A stretch of 64,000 nucleotides of DNA from an uncultured Oscillospiraceae bacterium (lineage in GTDB: Bacteria > Bacillota > Clostridia > Oscillospirales > Acutalibacteraceae). Under the pieces are notes generated by a model that was not told where the DNA came from, did not search any database, and was given only the letters and a program-made list of their open reading frames with translations. The stretch covers positions 22,740 through 86,739 of the forward strand of contig UQDP01000009.1 in assembly GCA_900539845.1 (NCBI GenBank), in the 5' to 3' direction. Positions 35,810-45,208 of the stretch are shown one piece after another. The first letter of the stretch is position 1. Each line of letters begins with the position of its first letter. The translations under genes and the position numbers were made by a program.

Positions 35810-36937
35810 ATGAACAAAAACAGACTTATAACCTTACTTAATAACTATGCAAACAAGTTTGAATTCCTAATCGACCCTAATGGAAATGACGAAAGTTATA
35901 AATGGCGGGCAATTCAGTACTTTCAGGATAATTTCGATATAGATGCTGAAAATTTTGCTGATATGTTTGCAAAAGCTACATCAAAAACATTTAATCTTAT
36001 TAATGATTCTACTCAGCCGTTAACAGGTATTATAGAATATGCAAAGCACGATAACGAAAAAGTACGCGCAATGTTTAAAGAATTATATTTAGATGATGGC
36101 GGCGACTTAACTAACAGGCAAAACAGAATATCAAATTTCATTTCAGAAAGTGAAGAACTTAAAGAAAAATATTTTCCCGGAAGTTGGAGATTCACTCAAA
36201 CTCCTCGCTCTGTAATGGCTTATTTGACACTTTACAAACCGGATGAAAACTTTTTCTATAAGGCAACCGAAGCCAAGGAATTTGCAGACTGTGTAGAGTT
36301 TTATGAAGACTGGGGTTCAGGAAATAATTTTAAGGTAGCCGTTTATCATAAAATGTGTAATCAAATGATTGATGTTATTAAAGAAAACCCTGAATTTTTA
36401 AAACTTAATAACAGTCGTTTTGAAAAAGATACCAGAAAAATGTATGCAGACAAAAACTTGCACACACTTGCTTTTGACATAATATATTCTTCAATGGCTT
36501 ATGATTTGTATTCGGGAATATCATATGAACATCCCGATTCAAAAGATAAAAAGATTTATCTTCAAAATGTTGAAAAAGCAAAAGAAATTAAATCAAAAGT
36601 GGATAAAGTTCAAAATGACATTGATGAACTTAATCAAGTTTTAGAATATTCCTTACCAAAAATCGCCATTGGAGAAACAGTTACTCATAAAATGGCGGGC
36701 AGCGGTAAAATTATTGATTTTGATAACAGATATGTTACAGTACAATTAGACTCGAATGGATCAACAAAGAAATATGATATTCTGCTTTCAATAGCATCAG
36801 GCTTAATTCATATTAATGATTTAGAATTGGAAAATTATCTAAAGCAGCATATTAATGTTATTAAAAACAGAGACGGATTAGCGAGAAAACTTGAAAATCT
36901 CAGCAAAGAGCTAAACAGCTATTCAGCATATTTATAA
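35810..36937 (+). CDS. Defence-island hypothetical protein with Tudor/SH3-like C-terminal segment
   Basis: The 375-residue cytoplasmic protein has a helical N-terminal two thirds of unknown fold (WRAIQYFQDNFDIDAENFADMFAKA, then GSWRFTQTPRSVMAYLTL), a coiled-coil-like stretch (~255-285) and a short beta-barrel-like segment at ~290-335 (IGETVTHKMAGSGKIIDFDNRYVTV) of the kind found in nucleic-acid or polymerase-binding Tudor/KOW-like modules. GAGGAATTATT precedes the ATG. It has its own terminator and precedes the helicase gene by 420 bases. Its role beside the restriction module is inferred only from position. Confidence 0.65.
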   Translation: MNKNRLITLLNNYANKFEFLIDPNGNDESYKWRAIQYFQDNFDIDAENFADMFAKATSKTFNLINDSTQPLTGIIEYAKHDNEKVRAMFKELYLDDGGDLTNRQNRISNFISESEELKEKYFPGSWRFTQTPRSVMAYLTLYKPDENFFYKATEAKEFADCVEFYEDWGSGNNFKVAVYHKMCNQMIDVIKENPEFLKLNNSRFEKDTRKMYADKNLHTLAFDIIYSSMAYDLYSGISYEHPDSKDKKIYLQNVEKAKEIKSKVDKVQNDIDELNQVLEYSLPKIAIGETVTHKMAGSGKIIDFDNRYVTVQLDSNGSTKKYDILLSIASGLIHINDLELENYLKQHINVIKNRDGLARKLENLSKELNSYSAYL

Positions 36938-36960
36938 AATGAAATACAAAAACAATAAAC

Positions 36961-36996
36961 AAAGAGAGCGCAGAACCAATGCACTCTCTTTTTATT
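36961..36996 (+). terminator. Terminator after the 375-residue protein gene
   Basis: AAAGAGAG/CTCTCTTT stem extended by GC pairs, then TTTATT. Confidence 0.75.
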
Positions 36997-37356
36997 TAGT
37001 AATTTAAAACAACTAAAAATCTTTCAGGTATTCATAAAATTACAATAAAACAATAACTTCAAATTTGGCCCAATTATTAGTGTAAATTAGAAATGAATAA
37101 GCTAATACAATAATTAATTGATATAGCAGAAATATCTGAAAGAATCAAATTTATGATGAAACATCATATTCCGATGCCTTTGCGGACAATAGATTGAATT
37201 TTATAAACGAATATTTATAAAAAGAATACTGTAAATTTACAGTACAAAATAGAGGATCATGTCGTTTTTATAATTGATACAATACTATTTATATGATATA
37301 ATAAATTGATATAATAATACCCTAAATTATGTAACTGTCATAAAGGAATTATTAAT
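36997..37356. other. AT-rich intergenic region before the helicase gene
   Basis: No complete gene is visible. A short broken reading (around 37,090-37,195) has a TAA after six codons and may be a decayed fragment, but it cannot be identified. TATGATATAATAAATTGATATAATAATA near 37,300 offers several -10-like elements for the helicase operon. Confidence 0.4.
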
Positions 37357-40300
37357 ATGAAGCTAATTGATAATAGAACACAGACCCTGAAAGATGATTT
37401 GAAAACTGAAATCAAAAAAGGAAGTAAGTTGTCGATTGCGGCGGCTTGCTTTTCTATTTATGCTTATCAGGAATTAAAAAGCGAATTAGAAAATATTGAT
37501 GAGCTTCGTTTTATATTTACTTCTCCGACATTCATTTCCGAAAAAACCCCTAAAGAAAAAAGAGAATACTATATTCCCAGACTGCAAAGAGAGAAAAATG
37601 TTTATGGCACTGAATTTGAAGTAAAGCTTAGAAATGAACTTTCCCAAAAAGCCATCGCTAGAGAATGCGCTGAATGGATTAAAAACAAAGTTAAATTTAG
37701 ATCTAACAATACAGACGACGACATGATGGGCTTTATTTTGTTAGATGACAAAAGTTACTCCCCAGTTACAGAATTTTCAACTGTTGGTTTAGGCTGTGAG
37801 CGAGGAAATAACGCTTATTATATGGTTCAAAAAACAGATATGCCGTATAGCAAAGAATATCTTAATATTTTTAACGAACTTTGGAATGACAATTCTAAGC
37901 TTCAAGATGTAACTGATGAAGTATTAAACAATATTGTAACTGCATACAAAGAAAACTCACCAGAATTTATTTATTTTCTGACTTTATATAACATTTTTAA
38001 TGAATTCCTTGAAGATGTGTCTGAAGATGAATTGCCAAATGAAGCAACAGGTTTTAAGCAAAGTAAAGTATGGAATATGCTTTATAATTTTCAAAAAGAT
38101 GCCGTAATTGCAATTATAAACAAACTTGAAAAATATAATGGGTGTATTCTGGCTGACAGTGTTGGATTAGGTAAAACTTTTACTTCACTTGCAGTAATAA
38201 AATATTACGAATCAAGAAATAAATCTGTTCTAGTGCTTTGCCCAAAGAAACTGGGAAACAACTGGAACACATACAGAGATAATTATCTTAATAATCCACT
38301 TGCATCTGATAGACTTAACTATAAAGTTTTATATCATACTGATTTAAGCAGGGATAGTGGTGAATCGAACGGTACAGATCTTAGTCGGCTTCGTTGGGAT
38401 AACTATGACTTAGTCGTTATTGATGAATCTCACAATTTCCGAAATGGTGGTAAAACAAGCGGCGATGAAGATAACGAAAAAGAAAACCGTTATCTTAGAT
38501 TGCTTAATAAGGTTATTCGCTCAGGAGTAAAGACTAAAGTTCTTATGCTTTCTGCAACTCCTGTAAATAACAAATTTATTGATTTAAAAAATCAACTTCA
38601 GCTTGCCTATGAGGGAGATGCCTCCCAAATTAATGAAAAACTTAATACAAAACGCTCTATTGATGATATTTTTAGAAATGCTCAAAAAGCTTTCAATACT
38701 TGGAGTAAATGGGAACCAGAGGAAAGAACTACTTCAAATCTTTTAAAGATGCTAGATAATGATTTCTTTGAAGTTCTTGATTCAGTAACAATAGCCAGAT
38801 CAAGAAAACATATTGAGAAGTATTACGATACTTCAGAAATAGGCTCTTTCCCAACAAGATTAAAGCCAATAGCTATAAGCCCTAAATTAACTGATTTGCC
38901 AAAGGCAATAAATTATAATGAGATTTTTGAACAGCTTATGCAACTTAACTTGTCTATTTATACACCATCACATTTCATTCAGGCAAGTAAGATTGAAAAA
39001 TATGCTGAACTGTATCAAGACAACAAAGTAAATATAGGCTTTACTCAAGCAAATCGTGAGCAAGGCATAAGAAGACTGACGGCAATTAATTTGATGAAAC
39101 GAATGGAAAGCTCTGTCTACTCTTTTAGCTTAACACTTAATAGAATAAAAGACCTTATATCTTCTACTATTGAAGCAATTAATAATTTTGAGCAGCAAAA
39201 AGCGGGAAATATTGAATTAGTTGACATTACAGATAATATTGACGAGTTTGACAGCGATGATCAAAATGACGATGAGCTTTTTACATTCGGCAGAAAAATA
39301 AAAATTAATTTAGCCGATATGGATTATGCATCGTGGAAATCAAGCCTTGAAAAAGATTTTGAAATTTTAGAATTACTTACATATATGGTTTCAGATATAA
39401 CCCCTGAACACGATTCTAAATTACAAAAATTATTTGAAACAGTTAGTCATAAAATTGAAAACCCAATAAATGAAGGTAATAAGAAAATAATTATTTTCAC
39501 TGCCTTTGCAGATACAGCTGAATATCTATACTGTAATTTGAGCACTTATGTAAAAGATAAATTTGATCTAGATACTGCAATGATTACAGGAAATGTTGAA
39601 GGCAAAACTACAGCAAAACTTAAAAAAGCTGATTTGAATACAATTCTTACCTGCTTTTCACCTATATCAAAAGACAAAGAATTGTTGTTGCCTAACGATG
39701 ATACTAATATTGATATTCTTATTGCAACAGATTGTATCTCAGAAGGTCAAAATCTTCAGGATTGTGACTATCTTATTAATTATGATATACATTGGAATCC
39801 TGTCAGAATTATTCAGCGGTTTGGACGAATTGACCGTATTGGAAGCAAAAACAAATGTATTCAGCTTGTAAATTTTTGGCCGGATGTTACTTTGGATAGA
39901 TATATCGAACTGAAAGCTAAAGTAGAAACGAGAATGAAAATTGTCGATATGACTGCTACAGGAGACGACAATATTCTAAGTGATGACGAAAAAACAGATC
40001 TTGAATACCGCAAAGCTCAGCTTACACGCCTTCGTGATGAAGTTGTGGATATTGAAGACATGTCAAACGGAATCTCGATTATGGATCTCGGACTGAATGA
40101 ATTCCGCCTTGACTTGCTTGACTATATTAAAACTCATCCGGAACTTGAGAAGTCTCCTCTTGGATTGAATGCAGTTACAAAAGCAACTGGCGATGCGCCT
40201 AAAGGTGTAATATTCGTTTTGAAAAACAGAACAGACAGTATTAATATCGGAAATCAAAACAGATTGCATCCGTTTTACTCAGTTTATATTTCAAATGAAG

Positions 40301-40599
40301 GGGAAGTGGTTTGCGATCATCTTTCTCCAAAAGATTTGCTCGATAAAATGCGCCTTTTGTGTAAAGGAAAAAACAAACCCATCCCTGAGGTTTATGTGCC
40401 TTACAATAAAGAAACAAAAGACGGTAAAGATATGAGACAGATATCTTTACTGCTGGAGCAGGCTATTAAATCAATTATTAATGTGAAAGATGAAAGCGAT
40501 ATTGATATGTTTCTTTCAGGCTCTCAAATGAGTTTTAAGGATTCCAAAATCAGCGGAATTGATGACTTTGAATTAATTAGCTTTTTGATTGTAAGATAA
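37357..40599 (+). CDS. SNF2-family helicase with degenerate PLD-like N-terminal domain
   Basis: The 1,080-residue protein is a superfamily 2 ATPase that presumably translocates on DNA. The N-terminal ~170 residues (LSIAAACFSIYAYQEL, ELRFIFTSPTFI) follow the phospholipase D-like layout linked to such helicases, but the HxK of the HKD motif is not visible. Then come Walker A LADSVGLGKTFTS (~265), VIDESHNFRN (~355, DESH box), SATPVNNK (~403), FTAFADTAEYL (~710) and motif VI IIQRFGRIDRIGS (~820). It heads a tightly spaced cluster with the DUF4391-like, Mod and Res genes, so it is probably a helper motor of that restriction module. Confidence 0.85.
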   Translation: MKLIDNRTQTLKDDLKTEIKKGSKLSIAAACFSIYAYQELKSELENIDELRFIFTSPTFISEKTPKEKREYYIPRLQREKNVYGTEFEVKLRNELSQKAIARECAEWIKNKVKFRSNNTDDDMMGFILLDDKSYSPVTEFSTVGLGCERGNNAYYMVQKTDMPYSKEYLNIFNELWNDNSKLQDVTDEVLNNIVTAYKENSPEFIYFLTLYNIFNEFLEDVSEDELPNEATGFKQSKVWNMLYNFQKDAVIAIINKLEKYNGCILADSVGLGKTFTSLAVIKYYESRNKSVLVLCPKKLGNNWNTYRDNYLNNPLASDRLNYKVLYHTDLSRDSGESNGTDLSRLRWDNYDLVVIDESHNFRNGGKTSGDEDNEKENRYLRLLNKVIRSGVKTKVLMLSATPVNNKFIDLKNQLQLAYEGDASQINEKLNTKRSIDDIFRNAQKAFNTWSKWEPEERTTSNLLKMLDNDFFEVLDSVTIARSRKHIEKYYDTSEIGSFPTRLKPIAISPKLTDLPKAINYNEIFEQLMQLNLSIYTPSHFIQASKIEKYAELYQDNKVNIGFTQANREQGIRRLTAINLMKRMESSVYSFSLTLNRIKDLISSTIEAINNFEQQKAGNIELVDITDNIDEFDSDDQNDDELFTFGRKIKINLADMDYASWKSSLEKDFEILELLTYMVSDITPEHDSKLQKLFETVSHKIENPINEGNKKIIIFTAFADTAEYLYCNLSTYVKDKFDLDTAMITGNVEGKTTAKLKKADLNTILTCFSPISKDKELLLPNDDTNIDILIATDCISEGQNLQDCDYLINYDIHWNPVRIIQRFGRIDRIGSKNKCIQLVNFWPDVTLDRYIELKAKVETRMKIVDMTATGDDNILSDDEKTDLEYRKAQLTRLRDEVVDIEDMSNGISIMDLGLNEFRLDLLDYIKTHPELEKSPLGLNAVTKATGDAPKGVIFVLKNRTDSINIGNQNRLHPFYSVYISNEGEVVCDHLSPKDLLDKMRLLCKGKNKPIPEVYVPYNKETKDGKDMRQISLLLEQAIKSIINVKDESDIDMFLSGSQMSFKDSKISGIDDFELISFLIVR

Positions 40600-40609
40600 G
40601 AGGAAAATA

Positions 40610-41215
40610 ATGTATAATTTACCTGAGCGCACTTTAGTAAATAAGCAGCTTCCTAAAACAGCGGTATATAAAAAATTTAATCTCAGCGCTGTTGATAAAG
40701 CAAAATTTGATGCAGATGTAAGTCGTTTAGAAATCTCTGCGGAAATTTCTCCTGCAACGGTTTCAGTAGCACCGGGTGAAAATGTTTCATCAATATTTGC
40801 TATTCGTGTCTTGCTTAAGAAACAGGATTTTGATGAAAAAAGCATTACAATGATCTCAAAGCTCATTGACCAAAAGCTTGTTCTTGTCCTCGTTTACAAA
40901 TCAAATGCAAAACTTGCCATATTTCATAAAAAGCTGTTTATGACAGAATGGCAGAGCGAGAGCGATATTTCCTTGCCAATTCAAGGTTTAAATCTTGATA
41001 TCGTTTATCATAATATGATAATGCAAATAGGCAGAATACATATTGAAAACAATAACACACTTTTGGAACAGATTGCAGAGGATGAACGAAAAGCAAAATT
41101 ATTAAAAGAAATCGAACGCCTTGAAAAATTGGCTAGAAAAGAAAAGCAACCAAGAAAAAAATTTGAGTTGCATCAAAAAATTTATAAAATGAAAAAATTA
41201 TTTAGTGAATATTGA
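40610..41215 (+). CDS. DUF4391-like protein
   Basis: The 201-residue protein starts with LPERTLVNKQLPKTAVYKKFNLS, matching the start I recall for DUF4391 proteins, followed by a beta-rich middle (IFAIRVLLKKQDFDEKSITMISKLIDQKLVLVLVY) and a basic, coiled-coil-like tail (~160-201, rich in Lys/Glu). Biochemical function is unknown. It begins 11 bases after the helicase stop behind AGAGGAAAA, indicating an operon. In my memory such proteins occur with helicase/methylase/Res clusters, which supports a role in the same system. Confidence 0.7.
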   Translation: MYNLPERTLVNKQLPKTAVYKKFNLSAVDKAKFDADVSRLEISAEISPATVSVAPGENVSSIFAIRVLLKKQDFDEKSITMISKLIDQKLVLVLVYKSNAKLAIFHKKLFMTEWQSESDISLPIQGLNLDIVYHNMIMQIGRIHIENNNTLLEQIAEDERKAKLLKEIERLEKLARKEKQPRKKFELHQKIYKMKKLFSEY

Positions 41216-41257
41216 ACCACAGTAAACAATTTATAATAATTAAATAAAGGAATTAAT

Positions 41258-42160
41258 ATGGCGAGAAAAAATATTTTTGAAACTTTATCAAAAAAACATA
41301 ACTTTCCTGAAGAAATAAAAAGGTTATATAATCTTTTAGAAGACCATGAAACAGTTCGATTGTCAATAAATAATGAGGTAAATTATTATAGCATTGATTC
41401 ATTTGTTAATGGTACTATTTTCAAGTCTTGGATAAACAGAGGAACTTGTCTAGATTATAAGGATATGAAAAGTTCTTTAGGATTGGGATATTTTTATGTT
41501 AAAAATAAAGATATTGATGGAATCTTAAATAATCTTGAGTTTATAGCTAACATATTAAATTTAGCAAAGCTTGCTAAAGATAAAAGCTCCTCCAAAGTGA
41601 GCTGCGATTTTTTAAGTGGATTTAATGCTGCTGAGCAAAATCTTAAAACTTGTTTGGATTGGATGAATTATGAGGAAAAATATTTTAAGGATAAGCAATG
41701 TGTAATACTAGTGGAAAAAAATGAAGCTTCCGTTGCAGTAGCAGAAATTTTAGACGAAAGTTTATCTTATGAAGTCTTAAAGTATAATCATTTTAAACTC
41801 AAAGGAGATGTCGAAGCAAAAAAAACAATTCTGTTAAAATTGGCTGATAAAATTGAACCTAAGAAAAGTCAACTTCGAAATATAAATAAAAATCTAAGTA
41901 ATGATGTCTTTTTTTTGTTAAATAATTTAAATATAAGACATAACAATTGTGATATTTCAAGTAAAGAGTACAAAAAATACATTTCAGAAATGGAACCAGC
42001 TGAATTGGAAAAATGGTATGATGAAACATATCAAATGATTTTGCTATCATTTTTGCTTATTGATAATGTTGAAAGAGCTCGGTCAGTAAAACTATTGAAG
42101 TCAAAAATATCTGAATCCGAAAAGAGTCAAAACAAAGATTTGAATACCGAAAAAGTTTGA
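41258..42160 (+). CDS. Hypothetical protein of the restriction module
   Basis: The 300-residue, Lys/Asn-rich cytoplasmic protein was not recognised. It looks mainly helical, with a short beta region near the start (HETVRLSINNEVNYYSIDSF) and a hydrophobic helix near the end (YQMILLSFLLIDNVERAR). AAAGGAATTAAT precedes the ATG; the next gene follows after 22 bases, so it is inside the operon. Composition is more AT-rich than that of the flanking helicase and methylase genes, suggesting independent origin. Immunity or effector roles are possible but unsupported. Confidence 0.6.
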   Translation: MARKNIFETLSKKHNFPEEIKRLYNLLEDHETVRLSINNEVNYYSIDSFVNGTIFKSWINRGTCLDYKDMKSSLGLGYFYVKNKDIDGILNNLEFIANILNLAKLAKDKSSSKVSCDFLSGFNAAEQNLKTCLDWMNYEEKYFKDKQCVILVEKNEASVAVAEILDESLSYEVLKYNHFKLKGDVEAKKTILLKLADKIEPKKSQLRNINKNLSNDVFFLLNNLNIRHNNCDISSKEYKKYISEMEPAELEKWYDETYQMILLSFLLIDNVERARSVKLLKSKISESEKSQNKDLNTEKV

Positions 42161-42182
42161 TAAGAATTCAAGGAGAAATTGA

Positions 42183-42823
42183 ATGGAGAAATTTATTGAT
42201 CTCTTAAAACCATTAATTGAGAAATATCTATTTACTACTATTATATCTGTTGTGTTAGCAATCCTAGGCGTTGTTTTGTTTCCTGATGTTTTAAATTTGA
42301 AAGAGCAAGTTGGACAATTTTTTTATGGACTGTTATTATTCTGTATATGCTTTCTTGCTGTAAGTCTAATAAAATATATTTATCTTAATATTAAACGTGC
42401 TTCCTACCAAAAAAATCCGATAAACAGCATTATCGTGAATTGGAGGCGGAGCAACTTGAAGTATTGTGGGGTTATGTTGATTCTCTAATCCCTCTTGACA
42501 AAAAATATTTGTTCGATTTTTTAAAAAACAAAAATAAACCTATTAAGGTTGGAATCCAACTTTTTACTGTTGGATTGTTAAGTGATAATAGAGTAGTTGT
42601 AAGTACAGATAAAGTCTTTCCGTCTGAAAGTGTCACAAACACTGATATAGATGTTAAGTACACTTACAACAATCATGGTAAATTTAAATCTTATAAACTA
42701 ATTAAATCGAGAGATGATTTTTACAATTTACTAAAATATTCATATGACAAATATGGTAAAATATCGCATATTGATTTTAAGGAGAATTTAAATGGACAAG
42801 ATGAAGATGCACACGCCGAATAA
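42183..42823 (+). CDS. Membrane protein with SieB-like layout, split by a frameshift at an A-run
   Basis: Frame one encodes about 76 residues with two membrane helices (FTTIISVVLAILGVVLF and FFYGLLLFCICFLAVSLIKYIYL). It then reaches AAAAAAA at 42409-42415 inside CAA AAA AAT. A -1 shift there continues as KKSDKQHYRELEAEQLEVLW and runs open to 42823, giving about 213 residues in total. The unshifted frame ends in an unlikely tail at 42488. Two N-terminal helices plus a soluble tail recall superinfection exclusion B-type proteins; that name is tentative. AAGGAGAAATTGA precedes the ATG. The shift could be programmed, a mutation or a sequencing error. The end overlaps mod by 32 bases. Confidence 0.6.
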
Positions 42824-44714
42824 GGCTGATGAGAATTTTGAAAAACTGGCACAGATGTTTCCTAATGCCGTTACCGAAACTATTGATGAGACTACGGGCG
42901 AGGTAGTACGTGCCATTGATAAAGATGTTTTAATGCAGGAAATTAATACTCACGTTGTTGAAGGCAGAGAGGAACGCTATCAGTTCACTTGGCCTGATAA
43001 GAAAAAGTCTATCCTTTTGGCTAATGCACCTATCAATAAGACTTTGCGCCCTTGCAGAGAAGAAAGCGTTGACTTTGACAATACAGAAAACCTCTACATT
43101 GAGGGCGATAACCTTGAAGTCTTGAAGCTGTTGCAGGAAACATACCTCGGAAAAATCAAAATGATTTACATAGACCCGCCATACAATACGGGACACGATT
43201 TTGTTTATGAAGATGATTTTGCAATGAATGTCAACGACTTCTTGTATATAAATGGTGATTTTGATGAAATTGGTAATAAATTGTTTGCTAATACGGAAAG
43301 CAGTGGTAGATTTCATACAGATTGGCTAAATATGATATATCCCCGCTTGAAAATCGCAAAGGATTTGCTAACATCAGATGGTGCAATTTTTATCAGTATT
43401 GATGATAACGAGCTGGAGAATTTAACCAAGATTTGTAATGAAGTATTTGGTGAGACAAATTTCGTCGGTTGTATATGTAGAGCTACTGGCACAACTACTG
43501 GACAGGACGCAAACAAAATTGGCAGTTCTTGTGATTATTGTCTCGTGTATTCCAAATCAAATGAATTTACATTAAACGGTTTAGATATGGACGAAAAAGA
43601 TTTGAAACGTTTTAACGAGTCTGACGAAAAAGGTCGATATTCGACATTGCAACTCCGAAAGACCGGAAATGCCGATACCAAGGAAGACCGCCCTAATATG
43701 TTCTTTCCTGTAATTGCTCCAGATGGCAGCGAGGTATATCCTTTCGGACCAACCGGTTATCTTAGTCGTTGGCGTGTATCTCGTGAGTCTTATGCAAAAT
43801 TGGTAGAGGACAATATGATTGTATGGAAAAAGGCAGATTCTTATGAACCTATTATAAAAGACGGATATGAGAAGTCTCCTTGGACACCTTATGTAAAATA
43901 CTATCTTGAGGGTAGAACAAAACAAGTTTCCAACTTGTTTCAAGATATAGAGGGAAACAAAAAAGCATCTATTGTGCTAAAGGATTTGTTAGGTTCTAAG
44001 GGTATATTTGATAATCCTAAACCTGTTGAATTCATAAGGATACTAATTCAAATAGCAACAAATGCTGATGATTATGTTTTAGACTTCTTCTCTGGTTCGG
44101 GTACTACTGCACACGCTTCTATTGATTTTTGTGCAAAAACTGAAGAAAATAGAAAATTTATTATGGTACAGTTGCCTGAAGAAACAGATGAAAAGAGCGA
44201 GGCATACAAAGCCGGATACAAAAACATCTGTGAAATCGGCAAAGAGCGTATCCGTAGAGCCGGCAAAAAGATTAAAGAAGAAAGTCCTCTTACAACACAA
44301 AATCTTGACACAGGATTCCGCGTTCTTAAATGCGACAGTAGTAATATGAAAGATGTATATTACAATCCTGCTGATTACACGGCAAGCCTTTTTGATACTC
44401 TTGAAGACAATATCAAGGATGACAGAACGCCAGAGGATTTGTTATTCCAGGTAATGCTTGATTTAGGCGTTTTGCTTTCAAGCAAAATTGAAGAAACTGT
44501 CATTGGCGGTAAAAAAGTATTCAATGTTGCAGACAATTACCTTATTGCCTGCTTTGATAAAGATGTTACTGATGAAACTATTACTGAGATAGCAAAGAAA
44601 AAGCCGTATTACTTCGTAATGCGTGACAGCTCAATGGCAAATGACAGCGTTGCTACAAACTTTGATCAAATCTTCGCCACCTACAGTCCTGATACAGTAA
44701 GAAAGGTATTGTAA
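42792..44714 (+). CDS. mod: Type III restriction-modification DNA methyltransferase (Mod)
   Basis: The N6-adenine methyltransferase protects the host and gives the restriction complex its sequence specificity. The 640-residue protein has the beta-class order: catalytic motif DPPYNTGHDF (~126) first, then the target-recognition region (~215-390) and the SAM-binding motif DFFSGSGTTAHA (~430). The N-terminus (KLAQMFPNAVTETIDETTGEVVRAID) and C-terminal region are typical of Mod subunits. AAGGAG precedes the ATG. The stop overlaps the HEPN-like gene, and res follows that gene. Confidence 0.93.
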   Translation: MDKMKMHTPNKADENFEKLAQMFPNAVTETIDETTGEVVRAIDKDVLMQEINTHVVEGREERYQFTWPDKKKSILLANAPINKTLRPCREESVDFDNTENLYIEGDNLEVLKLLQETYLGKIKMIYIDPPYNTGHDFVYEDDFAMNVNDFLYINGDFDEIGNKLFANTESSGRFHTDWLNMIYPRLKIAKDLLTSDGAIFISIDDNELENLTKICNEVFGETNFVGCICRATGTTTGQDANKIGSSCDYCLVYSKSNEFTLNGLDMDEKDLKRFNESDEKGRYSTLQLRKTGNADTKEDRPNMFFPVIAPDGSEVYPFGPTGYLSRWRVSRESYAKLVEDNMIVWKKADSYEPIIKDGYEKSPWTPYVKYYLEGRTKQVSNLFQDIEGNKKASIVLKDLLGSKGIFDNPKPVEFIRILIQIATNADDYVLDFFSGSGTTAHASIDFCAKTEENRKFIMVQLPEETDEKSEAYKAGYKNICEIGKERIRRAGKKIKEESPLTTQNLDTGFRVLKCDSSNMKDVYYNPADYTASLFDTLEDNIKDDRTPEDLLFQVMLDLGVLLSSKIEETVIGGKKVFNVADNYLIACFDKDVTDETITEIAKKKPYYFVMRDSSMANDSVATNFDQIFATYSPDTVRKVL

Positions 44715-45208
44715 TGAGTCCAATAAACAACGATGCAATATTAAGTGCAGTTGGGTTTTATAATGCTTTTGATGAAATACATAAAAAATATTATACTGGA
44801 TCGAAAATACAATTGGATGAAATCCTGAATTTTGCTGCAATTAGTATACCATATGCAGTCAATGGTGCTTTTGCATGTGAGGTAGCTATGAAATCAGCAA
44901 TTAATGAAAAAAATGCAAAAACATTAGGGCACAAACTTTTAGATATTTATAATAGCAAATATTTTAGCAATAAATATAAAAAAGCTATTAAAGATTCTTT
45001 TATTTCAAAGGGCTTTTCTGGTATAGAATTCAATTGTGTGTTAACTGAATCATCAGATTTATTTTATAGTTGGCGATATATATATGAAAGTTCAAAATCA
45101 ACTTGCTCTATTCCAAAATATTTTTATGAATTTGTTACTTCTTGTGTCGAAACAATGTTAGATTTCAGCGATTTAAAAAGGAAAGATAACCATGAAATTC
45201 AACTTTAA
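44714..45208 (+). CDS. HEPN-like protein encoded between mod and res
   Basis: The 164-residue, mainly helical protein shows a pattern seen in HEPN-type proteins: AFACEVAMKSAINEKNAKTLGHKLLDIYN (acidic helix plus GHxLxxLY-like motif) and a second helix with YSWRYIYE. HEPN proteins are often RNases or nucleotide-binding partners in toxin and defence systems. The canonical RxxxxH is not clearly present, so an RNase role is uncertain. The start overlaps the mod stop (TAATG) and the end overlaps the res start by 17 bases, meaning translation is coupled to both subunits. Confidence 0.55.
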   Translation: MSPINNDAILSAVGFYNAFDEIHKKYYTGSKIQLDEILNFAAISIPYAVNGAFACEVAMKSAINEKNAKTLGHKLLDIYNSKYFSNKYKKAIKDSFISKGFSGIEFNCVLTESSDLFYSWRYIYESSKSTCSIPKYFYEFVTSCVETMLDFSDLKRKDNHEIQL

